From an uncultured Pseudomonadota bacterium (GTDB lineage Bacteria; Bdellovibrionota_B; Oligoflexia; Oligoflexales; CAIYRB01): 64,000 nt of DNA. The stretch spans positions 21,845 through 85,844 of the forward strand of contig CAIYRB010000010.1 in NCBI GenBank assembly GCA_903928445.1, read 5' to 3'. The translations under genes were made by a program, and so were the position numbers. Below the pieces are notes generated by a model. That model was not told the DNA's origin and did not search any database. It worked only from the letters and a program-made list of their open reading frames with translations. Shown here one piece after another: positions 25,379 through 34,621 of this stretch; position 1 is the stretch's first letter, and each line of letters starts with the position of its first letter.

Positions 25379-26350
25379 ATGCGCATCAACAGCAACTATT
25401 TGGCCATCTTCGTCGGTGTGACAATCGGTCTAGCCGCGGGATGCTCGACGAAGAAAACTAGCGCTGGCGGTGCTGGAGGTGGCAACGACGGTGGGTCTGG
25501 CGGTGCACCCGCCGCTCCAAGCGGCCCCGCGACTCCTGTGTGCACGCCGACGGGTTCATCGAGCAACCAGACAGCTAGTACCACGCCGGCTGCAAGCGGC
25601 ACCCCTGCTGTCAGCTCGGCCACACCGGCTCCGACTGCTGCCGCTACCAGTGCATCGGGTGGCGTCATCGCTCAAACAACTCTGAATTTAGCTGGCCCGG
25701 GGAGCACCACGACCACCGGCGACGCCGTGCCGATCGCAGCGACAACTAGCGGCACGGGCGCGGTTGCTGGTACTGCTGGTGGTACCACGGCTGGGGCAGC
25801 AACCGCCGCAGCGCCTAGCACCTGTGTCGGTAGCAACACCACTCCGACGCCTGATCCTGCAGCTACCGCTAACAGCACCGGCAGTGCCAACGCCGGCGGC
25901 ACCGATGCCACGCAAGCTGGGACCATATCGCCGATTGTTACGCCGACTGGTCCCGCGAACTTTGGCTCAACGGTGACTTTAACCTCTTGCATGGCATTGA
26001 AAAAGGCCTGGATTCCCGCCAGTGACGGCAGCGCCATGTGCGGCGATCCATTGGTGAGCTGGTGCTGCAACGCGCAAACCGTGGCGCAGGAATTTCCTGG
26101 TTCAGCTGCTGCGCTGCAGCAGGCCTTTGACAAGTACACGAGCGCGGGTAGCGTGATGTACCAATGTTCGCTTGGCACTGGCATGGATCAAAGCGGAAAG
26201 AGCGTGCCGCAGTATAACTTCTACTTTTTCAAATCTAGCTCGGCCGGCTTTAATATGGGGTCGGTGTTTATCCAAAGTGCGACGCCGGCGCAGCCAAATG
26301 CCGCGGCTTGCCCACCGGTGACTCCGGCGCAGATAGGCCTGAAACAGTAG
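25379..26350 (+). CDS. Secreted lipoprotein with long Ala/Thr/Gly/Ser linker and Cys-rich domain
   Basis: The signal peptide ends in the lipobox LAAGC (Cys about residue 22). Residues about 25-195 are a low-complexity Ala/Thr/Gly/Ser/Pro linker. The C-terminal 125 residues are a compact domain with Cys pairs (LTSCMALKKAW, MCGDPLVSWCCNAQ, MYQCSLG, AACPPV). The family is not recognised. The layout, an anchored domain held away from the surface by a flexible linker, recurs in other exported proteins of this window. Confidence 0.75.
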   Translation: MRINSNYLAIFVGVTIGLAAGCSTKKTSAGGAGGGNDGGSGGAPAAPSGPATPVCTPTGSSSNQTASTTPAASGTPAVSSATPAPTAAATSASGGVIAQTTLNLAGPGSTTTTGDAVPIAATTSGTGAVAGTAGGTTAGAATAAAPSTCVGSNTTPTPDPAATANSTGSANAGGTDATQAGTISPIVTPTGPANFGSTVTLTSCMALKKAWIPASDGSAMCGDPLVSWCCNAQTVAQEFPGSAAALQQAFDKYTSAGSVMYQCSLGTGMDQSGKSVPQYNFYFFKSSSAGFNMGSVFIQSATPAQPNAAACPPVTPAQIGLKQ

Positions 26351-26406
26351 GCTGCTAGGCGTCTTTGGTGCCGGCACCTGGACTGGTCCCTGACCTTGCT
26401 TGAACT

Positions 26407-26637
26407 ATGTCAAACAATATTCAATTATGGTTAAAAAGACTTCTTAACATATCGGAAATACTAGGAAAAATGTCGTCAGTACTGCTGCTTGGTGGGCGCG
26501 GCGTGGGTAAAACGGCTGTCTCACTGAATGGACTTGGCTGGAACCCACCGACGGCACCCGCACACTATTTTTTATCCAATAAAGCCGCGCATCGCCGCCC
26601 CTTTCGCGCTAGAATCCTTGTTGACTACCCGACTTAG
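26407..26637 (+). pseudogene. Fragment with a P-loop, likely remnant of an AAA-type ATPase
   Basis: The 76-codon frame starts MSNNIQLWLKRLL and reaches SSVLLLGGRGVGKTAV, a perfect Walker A loop in the position it has in AAA-ATPase/DUF4143-type proteins. Similarity stops right after and the tail is out of character. The first 120 bases are clearly AT-rich against the GC-rich surroundings. I take it as the truncated start of an acquired ATPase gene. It ends 32 bp before the moxR start. Confidence 0.4.
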
Positions 26638-26668
26638 TTCTCGCGCCAACCCAGAGGAGCCGCTGCTC

Positions 26669-27712
26669 ATGACGACTGCGTTGTTGTCCTTCCAAAACGC
26701 GACGGATCTTGCCGCTCGCTTGCGGGCGCATGTCGCCGAAGCCGTCTTTGGCCAAGAGGAACTCATCACCGAGGCGCTTTGCTGCCTCTTGGCTGGTGGC
26801 CATATCCTCATGACCGGCGCTCCTGGTTTGGCTAAGACGACCTTGGTACGCGTCTTTGCGCGGCACCTCGGCCTGGAGTTTGGCAGGGTGCAGTTCACCC
26901 CTGATCTACTACCTGCCGATATCGTCGGCACCGACCTGCTGCACGTTGATCAGGTGACGGGTCGGCGGCATTTTGAATTCGCCAAGGGGCCAGTATTCAC
27001 CAATCTGCTGCTGGCCGATGAAATCAACCGCGCGTCACCGCGTACCCAGTCGGCGCTGCTGGAAGCGATGCAGGAGCGTGCCGTCACGGCTGGTGGTAAG
27101 CAGCATGTCTTGCCGCAGCCGTTTATGGTGTTCGCCACGCAGAATCCTTTTGAGTCCGAAGGGACCTTTCCTTTGCCTGAGGCTCAGCTCGACCGCTTTC
27201 TTTTGCATGCCTTGGTCGGTTACCCGGACGAGGCGGCGGAAAGCCGCATCCTAAAGGAGCATGCGGCAGGACAATTGGTCGGCGAGCAATTCGGCGCCTC
27301 CACCATCAAGCATGAACAGATCGGTGCTGAGCAGATCACCGCTCTCATCGAGCGGACAAAGGCGGTGCGGGTCGATGATGCGATCTTAGGTGGCATCCGT
27401 GATCTGGTGCGCTCGACCAGGCCGGATGACGAGCTTTGTCCGGCTAATGTCCGGCCCCATCTTTGGTACGGGGCCGGGCCGCGCGCTGGGCTCAGTTTGA
27501 TTTCGGTCGGTCGTGCCTTAGCTTTGATCGAGCAGCAGGAGGCGGTGCGCTGGACGCATATTCGTCGCTTGGCCAAGCCGGTGCTGCGTCATCGCCTGCG
27601 TCTCACGTCCCAGGGCGGGCGCGAGGGGCTAGACAACGATGCTTTGATCGATGGCTTGATCAGTCGCTGCGAAGAGCGGCATAAACACCTGGCTAAAGGT
27701 TTGGCGGGTTAG
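26669..27712 (+). CDS. MoxR-type AAA+ ATPase
   Basis: The 347-residue chaperone-like ATPase has Walker A GAPGLAKTT at about 50-58, Walker B LLLADEINRA near 111-120, sensor 1 in FATQNPFESEGTFPLPEAQLDRF and a C-terminal helical lid. MoxR proteins act with VWA-domain partners to assemble or activate envelope or enzyme complexes. ATG 26669 follows a GAGGAG ribosome site. It leads a four-gene operon with gaps of only a few bases or overlaps, which makes the products likely parts of one machine. Confidence 0.92.
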   Translation: MTTALLSFQNATDLAARLRAHVAEAVFGQEELITEALCCLLAGGHILMTGAPGLAKTTLVRVFARHLGLEFGRVQFTPDLLPADIVGTDLLHVDQVTGRRHFEFAKGPVFTNLLLADEINRASPRTQSALLEAMQERAVTAGGKQHVLPQPFMVFATQNPFESEGTFPLPEAQLDRFLLHALVGYPDEAAESRILKEHAAGQLVGEQFGASTIKHEQIGAEQITALIERTKAVRVDDAILGGIRDLVRSTRPDDELCPANVRPHLWYGAGPRAGLSLISVGRALALIEQQEAVRWTHIRRLAKPVLRHRLRLTSQGGREGLDNDALIDGLISRCEERHKHLAKGLAG

Positions 27713-27715
27713 CCG

Positions 27716-28669
27716 ATGGCCGAAGCCTCGCCAAAAGATCCTGCGACCCTTGCGGCGCTGCATCCAGCGCGGACGCGCGAGGTGCAGTACCGCGACTACA
27801 AGAACAGCCTGCAGCTGTTTGGTAGCCAGTTCATGTCGCTCAAGCGCCCGACCAGATTGCCTGAAGCCGGGCGTGAGTATGCTCCCGGCGATCCGGTCAA
27901 CCTCATCGACTGGAAGGCCTACGGCCGCCTCGGCCAGCTCATCGTCCGCGAGGTCCGCGATCAATCAACCAGCCGCGTCATGATTGGCGTCGACGTTTCG
28001 GCGACGATGCAGTGGCCGAGCAGCGATGTGCCGCAGGGAGTCGCCGCGACCAAGGCCGAAGTGGCGCTGCGTTTGGCGCTGCACCTGGCGCATCTGCACC
28101 TGCGCATGGGCGACCTCGTCGAGGTGTGGTTGCTGACCGACGCCCGGGCGGCCTATCCCGAGTTGGTGTTTAAGCCGCGGCGTGGCGCCGAGATCATCGC
28201 CTTGTATGAACATTGGGTAGGGCAGGACTGCGCGGTCCAGGCCGTTCGTGACGAGTTTCACGCGGCGCCGTGGCCGCAGGCCAAGCGCGACCGGGTGTTT
28301 TGGCTGGGTGATGCGCTTGGCGGGGCCAAGGTCGCCGACGTGTTGCTCGTGGGTAAAAAGTCCATGTTTATACATGTGCTGAGCAGCTTGGAGCTGCAAA
28401 TCGATTGGCTGCAGTCCAGCACCTCGTATTTTGACCAGGAAGGTGGGCGGGAGCTGCGCGAATATCAAGGGCCCGTGCTCAAGCGCCCTGGCAACTACCT
28501 AGCGCAGCTGAGCGCTTGGTGTGATGACTGGCGCCAGCGGCTACAAAAGCAAGGGTGCGACTATATGCGTCTGACTGAGACGACCCAGGTCGCCTCGTAT
28601 CTGTCCTCACTGGAAGACTTCATCCAAAGCTCTGGGGCGGGCCCAGAGACCGGAGCATCGCGGCGATGA
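27716..28669 (+). CDS. DUF58 domain protein
   Basis: The 317-residue cytosolic protein carries the DUF58 signature GREYAPGDPVNLIDWKAYGR at about 50-70 and a VWA-like fold with a metal-site motif GVDVSATM near 90. MoxR and DUF58 are a standard pair; DUF58 proteins are thought to be VWA-type substrates or adaptors of the ATPase. The start is 3 bp past the moxR stop, and its own TGA overlaps the next ATG (ATGA). Confidence 0.9.
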   Translation: MAEASPKDPATLAALHPARTREVQYRDYKNSLQLFGSQFMSLKRPTRLPEAGREYAPGDPVNLIDWKAYGRLGQLIVREVRDQSTSRVMIGVDVSATMQWPSSDVPQGVAATKAEVALRLALHLAHLHLRMGDLVEVWLLTDARAAYPELVFKPRRGAEIIALYEHWVGQDCAVQAVRDEFHAAPWPQAKRDRVFWLGDALGGAKVADVLLVGKKSMFIHVLSSLELQIDWLQSSTSYFDQEGGRELREYQGPVLKRPGNYLAQLSAWCDDWRQRLQKQGCDYMRLTETTQVASYLSSLEDFIQSSGAGPETGASRR

Positions 28670-31284
28670 ACTTTGGCAACCTGATGCTCACCCCGACATG
28701 GACGGTCTTGGCTGCTTCTGCACTCGCATTGATCGGGCTGGTGTTATGGTGGTTGCTGCGCAAGCGGCAACAGCGGGTCTGGTTGCCGACGGTGCGGATC
28801 TTGCGCCTAGAGGCTCACCTGCTGCCTCAGCTGGTGTTGCGCCCCCCGCCGCTGCTGGCGTTTCTTTGCTTTCTCGCCTGCGCTTTGGCTCTGATAGGGT
28901 TGACGCTGCGGCCGCGCACGCAGATCTACACGCCGTTTGAGCCGAATCAGACGCACCTGCATCTGTTTTGCGACCTCAGTCCATCGGTGTCGGCGCAGCT
29001 TGGTCTGGAGGAATATGCGGAACGGATGGCGGTGTTTTATGACACCCTGAAGCAGCAGGGGCGGGTGAGTCTATCCACGTCGCACAGCCATGAAGTGGTG
29101 CAGCCACAGTCGGCCGACGAAGTGCGTCAGCTGATCCTCCAGCGTGGCTTTCATCGCAGCGGCCTCAACCTAGGTAATGCCATGAAGGAGTTGCTTAAAG
29201 AGACCACCGATATCGATCGGCTGTTCATCGTGTCAGACCGCGATCAACACTCTTGGACCGGATTTAACTGGCGCTATCTCCTGGAGGAGATGGACGTCCA
29301 ATGGTATGACCTGAGCAATGAGGGGCGCAGCGGGCGGACCAACATCTTTATCAACGACGCGCGCTACCTCTCGACGGCGGAGGCGCAGACCATGGAGTGG
29401 GATGTCGAGATCGGCCGCGGCGGCGGCAGCGATGACACCTCCGGCACGATCGAGGCTGTGTACATGGGACGTAGCCTTGGCTCCTTCGCTTGGCGCTTAC
29501 CCGAGGGGAAACAGCGGCTGAATGTCCACTTGAGCTGGCCAGTCCAGGCCGTGGCCGGTGTTTCGGCTCAAGACGCGCAGGGCATTCCTTTGATCTTTCG
29601 GCTGCACCCGGGCAGCGGCGACGCCATGGCCCTCGACGACGAGTTTCGCACGCCGCTCAAGGGACTCAAGCAGGACGTCATCCTCATCGGCGAATCCAGT
29701 GGCGAGCGCCTGCTTGAGGATCCTGCCGGGCAGCTCGAGGTCGCACTGGAAATCCAAGGCTTTCGCGTCAAGCGCTATGATTTTATCAGCGGTGCTGGGC
29801 CAAAGACTTTAGAGGCGCCGCTCATCGTCTTACTCGGAGGAGGTGGGTCGGGGGTGGACCGCTTTTGTCCGCGGTCTTTGGCCACCATGCGCCTAGCGCG
29901 CCAAAATGCCGGTCGGTCGTTGGCTGGCGAGCGCTTGCCGAAGATCTGGCTGGCGCCGCAAGGTGAGGCCGCAGATTACCGCGAACTTTGCCGCTGCTAC
30001 GCGCGCCTGCTGCTGACGCCCGACGCCGCAGCCACTGAACCTAGCTACTGCGATAGTATTGAAAGTCGCAGTCAGTGGGTCGGGCTTTTACCATCGCTCG
30101 GCGCGAAGCAGGTGGGCGGCAGCCTCGGCGACGTCGCGCACACCCTGGCCTTTCACCAGCGCGACCAACGCTCCGGTTTCGAGGTCTTGGCCTTCACCGT
30201 GCCGCTGGCGCCGACTCCAGGGAGTGGCATCAACCATGCGCAGATGCCGATCTTGGTGAAGGAACTGATTGCCTGGCAAGGTCTGACCCATGGGCAGGGC
30301 GCGCAAGGCGGTCAGTGGCCGCGTAGTGGGGATATCGTTCAAGCGCTGTGGAACCACCAGCCGCCGCTTGACGCCGAGGCTCTGGCCCAGCTGCGCGTGA
30401 GCAATGTGCCGCTTGGCGAGAGTTTACTGGCCGAGGTGGACCTGCAAAGTCTGCCGCCGCGTTGGGCGGCGGAGTTGCGCAGCAGCAGTAAACAGCTGCC
30501 GAGTAAAAAGGATCGTGAGGATCCGCTGCCGTGGTTGCGACTTGCTGCCTACCTGTGCATCGGCGCGGGCTTCTTGGAGGGTATTGTGGCGTTATCCGTG
30601 CGTCTTCGCAGCTTCCTCAAGGCTGGTGCCCAAGTCGCCTTGGTGCTGACGCTGCTGCACGGGGGCAAGGCGGAGGCGCGCATCGAGTTCAATGTACTTG
30701 GCTCTGGTTTGGTCGAAGGCGCCAGCTTTAGCACCTTAGCCCGAGAGGTGTCGCGGCGGACCAGCATCGAGCTTGCCGCTAAACCTGAACTATTTACCAA
30801 GCTGTCGCCAGAAGCCTTGGCCGAACCCTGGCTTTGGACCTCTGGAAGCGGCGCGGTGGCGAATCAGTCGGGCGAGCTAAAGACGGAGGTCGCGACGTGG
30901 CTTCGACGCGGCGGCTTTTTGATCATCGAGGCGCCGTGGCAAGCATTGCAGCTGAATAAGTTGACCAGGCCGCTAAACGGCAGCTGGCAGCCCTTGCCGC
31001 CGGATCACGAGGTGATGCGCAGTTTTTACCTGCTCGATGCCCTGCCCAGCTGCAACGGCGAGATCTGGCGTGGCTACTCCTTTGACGGACGCTTGGCGAT
31101 CTTGGCCGTGCCTTACGGCTTTCTCGACGCGCTGAAGGATCACGGTGCGGCCCCCGCGTGCAAGGACCCGCCGGACCAGGAGCGAGGGACCCGGGTGTTT
31201 ATCAATCTGATCATGGTAGCGTTGGCGACCGACTATAAGCGCGATCAAATCCATTTGCCTGAGATATTGAAGCGGCTGAGGTGA
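28666..31284 (+). CDS. Membrane protein: BatA-like helices, VWA-like core and C-terminal DUF4159 domain
   Basis: Two N-terminal transmembrane helices (about 11-31 and 58-80) flank a basic loop as in BatA/aerotolerance proteins. A VWA-like domain with the metal-site motif CDLSPSVS near 103-110 follows. A further hydrophobic segment lies near 620-670, and the last 210 residues match DUF4159: RIEFNVLGSG at its start, FLIIEAPW in the middle and INLIMVALATDYKRDQIHLPEI at the end. The 872-residue size is usual for such fusions. The periplasmic target is unknown. Translation is coupled to both neighbours by 4-bp overlaps. Confidence 0.85.
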   Translation: MNFGNLMLTPTWTVLAASALALIGLVLWWLLRKRQQRVWLPTVRILRLEAHLLPQLVLRPPPLLAFLCFLACALALIGLTLRPRTQIYTPFEPNQTHLHLFCDLSPSVSAQLGLEEYAERMAVFYDTLKQQGRVSLSTSHSHEVVQPQSADEVRQLILQRGFHRSGLNLGNAMKELLKETTDIDRLFIVSDRDQHSWTGFNWRYLLEEMDVQWYDLSNEGRSGRTNIFINDARYLSTAEAQTMEWDVEIGRGGGSDDTSGTIEAVYMGRSLGSFAWRLPEGKQRLNVHLSWPVQAVAGVSAQDAQGIPLIFRLHPGSGDAMALDDEFRTPLKGLKQDVILIGESSGERLLEDPAGQLEVALEIQGFRVKRYDFISGAGPKTLEAPLIVLLGGGGSGVDRFCPRSLATMRLARQNAGRSLAGERLPKIWLAPQGEAADYRELCRCYARLLLTPDAAATEPSYCDSIESRSQWVGLLPSLGAKQVGGSLGDVAHTLAFHQRDQRSGFEVLAFTVPLAPTPGSGINHAQMPILVKELIAWQGLTHGQGAQGGQWPRSGDIVQALWNHQPPLDAEALAQLRVSNVPLGESLLAEVDLQSLPPRWAAELRSSSKQLPSKKDREDPLPWLRLAAYLCIGAGFLEGIVALSVRLRSFLKAGAQVALVLTLLHGGKAEARIEFNVLGSGLVEGASFSTLAREVSRRTSIELAAKPELFTKLSPEALAEPWLWTSGSGAVANQSGELKTEVATWLRRGGFLIIEAPWQALQLNKLTRPLNGSWQPLPPDHEVMRSFYLLDALPSCNGEIWRGYSFDGRLAILAVPYGFLDALKDHGAAPACKDPPDQERGTRVFINLIMVALATDYKRDQIHLPEILKRLR

Positions 31285-33692
31285 GTGTGCAGGTGAGTTG
31301 GTTCCAGGTTCATGAGGTGTTGCCCTGGCTGCTCGTCGCGGCGCTTGGGTCCTTGCTGCTGTTGTGGCTGGCTTGGCTTGGTACGCTTGGGTTGATCCGA
31401 GCGACGCTCGCCACTTGCTGCCGGGCGGCGTGGCTGGCGCCATTATTCCTCTGCTTTTTTCCCGTCACCGAGACGCAGCAGCTACCGCGTGCTTTGGCAC
31501 TTAAGCCGGTCCATATCCTGCTCGACGATTCAACCAGCATGCAAGGAGTCGGCGCCGGTAGCGGCCCGCTGCAGCGCAGTGAAGGGCTGATCAAAGAGAT
31601 CGACGAGCGCTGCGCGCGTCTTGGCTGTTTGCCTAAGGTCCTTCGTTTGAGCGAGCAGGATCACGATACCAAAGAGGGTTACACGCCGCTGAGTCATGTC
31701 CTTGAGTCTTGGCTCTACCGAACGAGCGGGGAGCCTTGGCTGCTGCTGAGCGACGGTGGCGACTACATGCCGACGCAGCGCTGGCCCAGTACCTTGCGCG
31801 GTAGTGGCGGTCCCAGTAGCGGTGGACTGGCCAGTGCAGGGGGCCATGGTTTGGCCAAAGGCGAGGCACCGCGCGGTTTGATCATCGGCTTTGGCGGCGA
31901 TCAGCGGCCGAATATCTCGGTCAAAGAAGCCGATATTGCGCCCTTTGCCTTCGACCACAAGCCGCTGTCCTTGAACGTCACCTTGAAACGTTCCGCGGCG
32001 CATCAGGACTACGAGCGAGTGCAAGTCCAGGTGCTCGACGGCACGGTGTCTTTGATGACGGTGAATGCGGAATTCGCCGCTGGTGCACAGCAGGCCCAAG
32101 TCAGCACGATGGTCCCCCCGCTGCCGCGCGGCCAGCACCTGTTGACGGTGCGTGCTCTGCCGATTCCGGGTGAGACCGCCTTGTGGGATAACACCGTGCA
32201 TGTCCAAACCGAGGTCCTGCCAAACACCGTCGGGGTGCTGCATCTGCTTGGGGCGCCGAGTTGGGACGGGCGCTTTCTGCGGCGCTACTTGAAGTCCGAG
32301 CCGAAGTACGATCTGATCAGCTTTTTTATTTTGCGCGACCCTTGGGATAGTCAACAGGTCAATGAGCGTGAGTTGAGCCTCATACCCTTTCCCGTCGAGC
32401 GCTTGTTTCGCGATGAGTTGCCAAACTTTCGCGTCGTGGTGTTGCAGAACTTCACCTTGTTTCAATTTCTGTTGCCAGAATATCAAAATAACCTGGTGAA
32501 ATTTGTTCAAGACGGCGGCGGCCTGCTGTTTATCGGTGGCCCTCGCGCCTTGACCCCGGCGGATCTGAGTAGTTCGCCGCTGAAGGCGATTCTACCATTT
32601 GAGCTGGCTGGCAAAGATGCTGCGCCGGCGCCAAGTGACCAGATGCCGTTTGACGGGGATCTGAATCCCTTGATGAACGGTGGAATGCCCTCTCAAGGTG
32701 ATAACGGCGTTGGTCCAGCTTACGATCCGACGCGCGCCTTTCTAGTCGAGTTGGCCAAGCCAGATCCAGCCAAGCGAGCCTTAGCCAACGTCTACGAAGA
32801 CTGGGAGGCGCTGGCTGGTCCGTTGACCGCATGGAAAACGGCAAAGGGTTTACATCATATGGAACGCGTCAAGATGAAGGAGGGGAGTACGACGGTGCTG
32901 CTCAACGCGCGCAGCGAGGGTGCCGCGATTCCTCTGGCGGTGGCTTCTTATCCCGGCAAGGGCCGGGCCTTGTGGATCTTTAGCGATGCCTTTAATCGAC
33001 TGGCTTTGACCGCTAGCGAAGATACCTCGCGCCAGGTTTATAATAAGTTCATGCAAGGAGCGATGACCTGGTTGATGCGCCAAGACCTGCGCCGTCCCCT
33101 GGTTGCCACCGGCTTTAACTTGTTTGGTGGTCGCAAGCAGACGGCGCGTTGGCGGGTGACCTTGCAAGGCCCGGCGGCAAGGTATTACCAGCCCGCGGCG
33201 GAGTGGCCGCTGACGGTGTGCGGGCAACAGATCGCGGCTGGCGACGTCGTCGCGACGCAACATAGCGATGACGAGTGGGAACTGCGCGGCACTTTGCCCA
33301 CGGCATTTGCCGGCGGCGAGCGTTGCACCCTGGAGATCAACGGCAATCATCCGGCCTTTGGCTCGGTCAAGGCCAGCGTGACCGCGGTCTTCCCCGCTGT
33401 TTACAAAGATAGCGACATCGGTGCGGCGCCACAAAAGCTTGAGGATCTAGCGCAGCTCACCCAGGCGGCCTTGACGATGTGGCCCGATGCGGCGGAGCTT
33501 GGCACTGCAGGTATGGAGAGCCTCGATCGGTGGCTGGCAGGGGCGACGGGTCAAGATGGGATGCCCTTGCCGAGTCGCTTCAAGACGCTGCGCAATTTCT
33601 TTTGGATCCTGGACACGCCGTGGTTCTGGCTGCTGCTGCTGGGGTTACCGTTGGAGGTTGTGGTCAGGCGCTGGGACCAAATTCAAGGCTGA
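31281..33692 (+). CDS. Membrane protein with VWA-like and glutamine-amidotransferase-like domains
   Basis: The GTG start overlaps the previous stop (GTGA). The 803-residue product begins with two transmembrane helices (about 10-35 and 43-62), followed by a metal-site motif LLDDSTSM near 78. A large beta-rich region holds VGVLHLLGAPSWDGRFLRRY and GGGLLFIGGPRALTP, the pattern of the class I amidotransferase-like domains found in such operons. It ends in a last transmembrane helix near 780-798. I infer it is the distal envelope subunit of the MoxR machine. Confidence 0.8.
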   Translation: MSVQVSWFQVHEVLPWLLVAALGSLLLLWLAWLGTLGLIRATLATCCRAAWLAPLFLCFFPVTETQQLPRALALKPVHILLDDSTSMQGVGAGSGPLQRSEGLIKEIDERCARLGCLPKVLRLSEQDHDTKEGYTPLSHVLESWLYRTSGEPWLLLSDGGDYMPTQRWPSTLRGSGGPSSGGLASAGGHGLAKGEAPRGLIIGFGGDQRPNISVKEADIAPFAFDHKPLSLNVTLKRSAAHQDYERVQVQVLDGTVSLMTVNAEFAAGAQQAQVSTMVPPLPRGQHLLTVRALPIPGETALWDNTVHVQTEVLPNTVGVLHLLGAPSWDGRFLRRYLKSEPKYDLISFFILRDPWDSQQVNERELSLIPFPVERLFRDELPNFRVVVLQNFTLFQFLLPEYQNNLVKFVQDGGGLLFIGGPRALTPADLSSSPLKAILPFELAGKDAAPAPSDQMPFDGDLNPLMNGGMPSQGDNGVGPAYDPTRAFLVELAKPDPAKRALANVYEDWEALAGPLTAWKTAKGLHHMERVKMKEGSTTVLLNARSEGAAIPLAVASYPGKGRALWIFSDAFNRLALTASEDTSRQVYNKFMQGAMTWLMRQDLRRPLVATGFNLFGGRKQTARWRVTLQGPAARYYQPAAEWPLTVCGQQIAAGDVVATQHSDDEWELRGTLPTAFAGGERCTLEINGNHPAFGSVKASVTAVFPAVYKDSDIGAAPQKLEDLAQLTQAALTMWPDAAELGTAGMESLDRWLAGATGQDGMPLPSRFKTLRNFFWILDTPWFWLLLLGLPLEVVVRRWDQIQG

Positions 33693-33733
33693 GGCGCCTC
33701 CCACTGGTGCCAGAGCTCTAGAACCGCATTGGC

Positions 33734-34450
33734 TCAATGCACGTCGACCGAGACCTTTTGGATCCCGCTACCGCGGCGGATATCGACGTCGATATGATCG
33801 GCCCCCTTGAGTCCCTTAAGGGTGTTGATCGCGCCAGCAATGCTGTTCATCTCCAGGCCGTTGATCGCCGAGACGATATCGCCGTCTTTGAGACCGGACT
33901 TCTGGAAGATGCTGCCGTCGTCGATCTGCGACAGTTTGAAGCCGGCGATGGCACCGTTTTCAAAGTAGGGTTCGGCAGTGGCCTGCATCATCACTTTGGC
34001 CAGGTCCTCTTTGACCAGCTTGTCGCGGTAGCTGCCAGTCATGACGACCTTGCCGTTGGCGCGCTCGAAGCCGTCTTCATGATAGGTTTCGCCGAGGGCA
34101 GCGACACTGCTGGTGCTGGTACTCTTAGTCGGCGAGCTGCCACTACCGTCGAATTTGGCCTGATAGATATGCAGGCGCTTGGCGTCGCGGGTGATGACGT
34201 CGATATAGCCGGCATAAACTCCGATCACTTTAAAGCGGTCGACGATGATCATGTCGCGTTTGACCGCTCTGACTGTGCCCGAGGCTTCCTTGATCAAGGC
34301 GACGCCGTCGTCGTTGTTGGCCTGGACGATTTGACCCATGATGGTAAAGCCCTGCTCGCTGTCCTCAGCTCGCGTCGCCTCACCGGCGCGGACTAACGCC
34401 GGCAGTAGCGCTAGCAGGACGAGGCTTAGGATGTGTGCGTGCAGTCTCAT
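33734..34450 (-). CDS. Type II secretion GspC-like protein (HR domain plus PDZ)
   Basis: ATG 34450 gives a 238-residue exported protein. Its N-terminal segment LHAHILSLVLLALLPALVRA may be a cleaved signal or an anchor. Residues about 35-105 resemble the GspC homology region (FTIMGQIVQANNDDGVALI). A Ser/Thr linker follows, and about 150-238 form a PDZ-like domain (SQIDDGSIFQKSGLKDGDIV, then SAINGLEMNS). In T2SS, GspC couples the inner-membrane platform to the secretin. No other gsp gene is nearby, so this is either a scattered subunit or a related PDZ protein. Confidence 0.65.
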   Translation of the reverse strand: MRLHAHILSLVLLALLPALVRAGEATRAEDSEQGFTIMGQIVQANNDDGVALIKEASGTVRAVKRDMIIVDRFKVIGVYAGYIDVITRDAKRLHIYQAKFDGSGSSPTKSTSTSSVAALGETYHEDGFERANGKVVMTGSYRDKLVKEDLAKVMMQATAEPYFENGAIAGFKLSQIDDGSIFQKSGLKDGDIVSAINGLEMNSIAGAINTLKGLKGADHIDVDIRRGSGIQKVSVDVH

Positions 34451-34621
34451 CGAACGACGGGCCTCGGTCAGCCGGGGGTACGTGGGATCCTCTAAGAGGC
34501 TATCGGCAGACCGTGGCGGAGGTTTAGTCCGCAAGCCGAGGCGACTGCTGGCGGCAGTTTGCCAAGACCAGGAAACTCTGCGATCTTTGACAGGAAATGC
34601 AGCGTTTTGGAGCAGCGGTCA

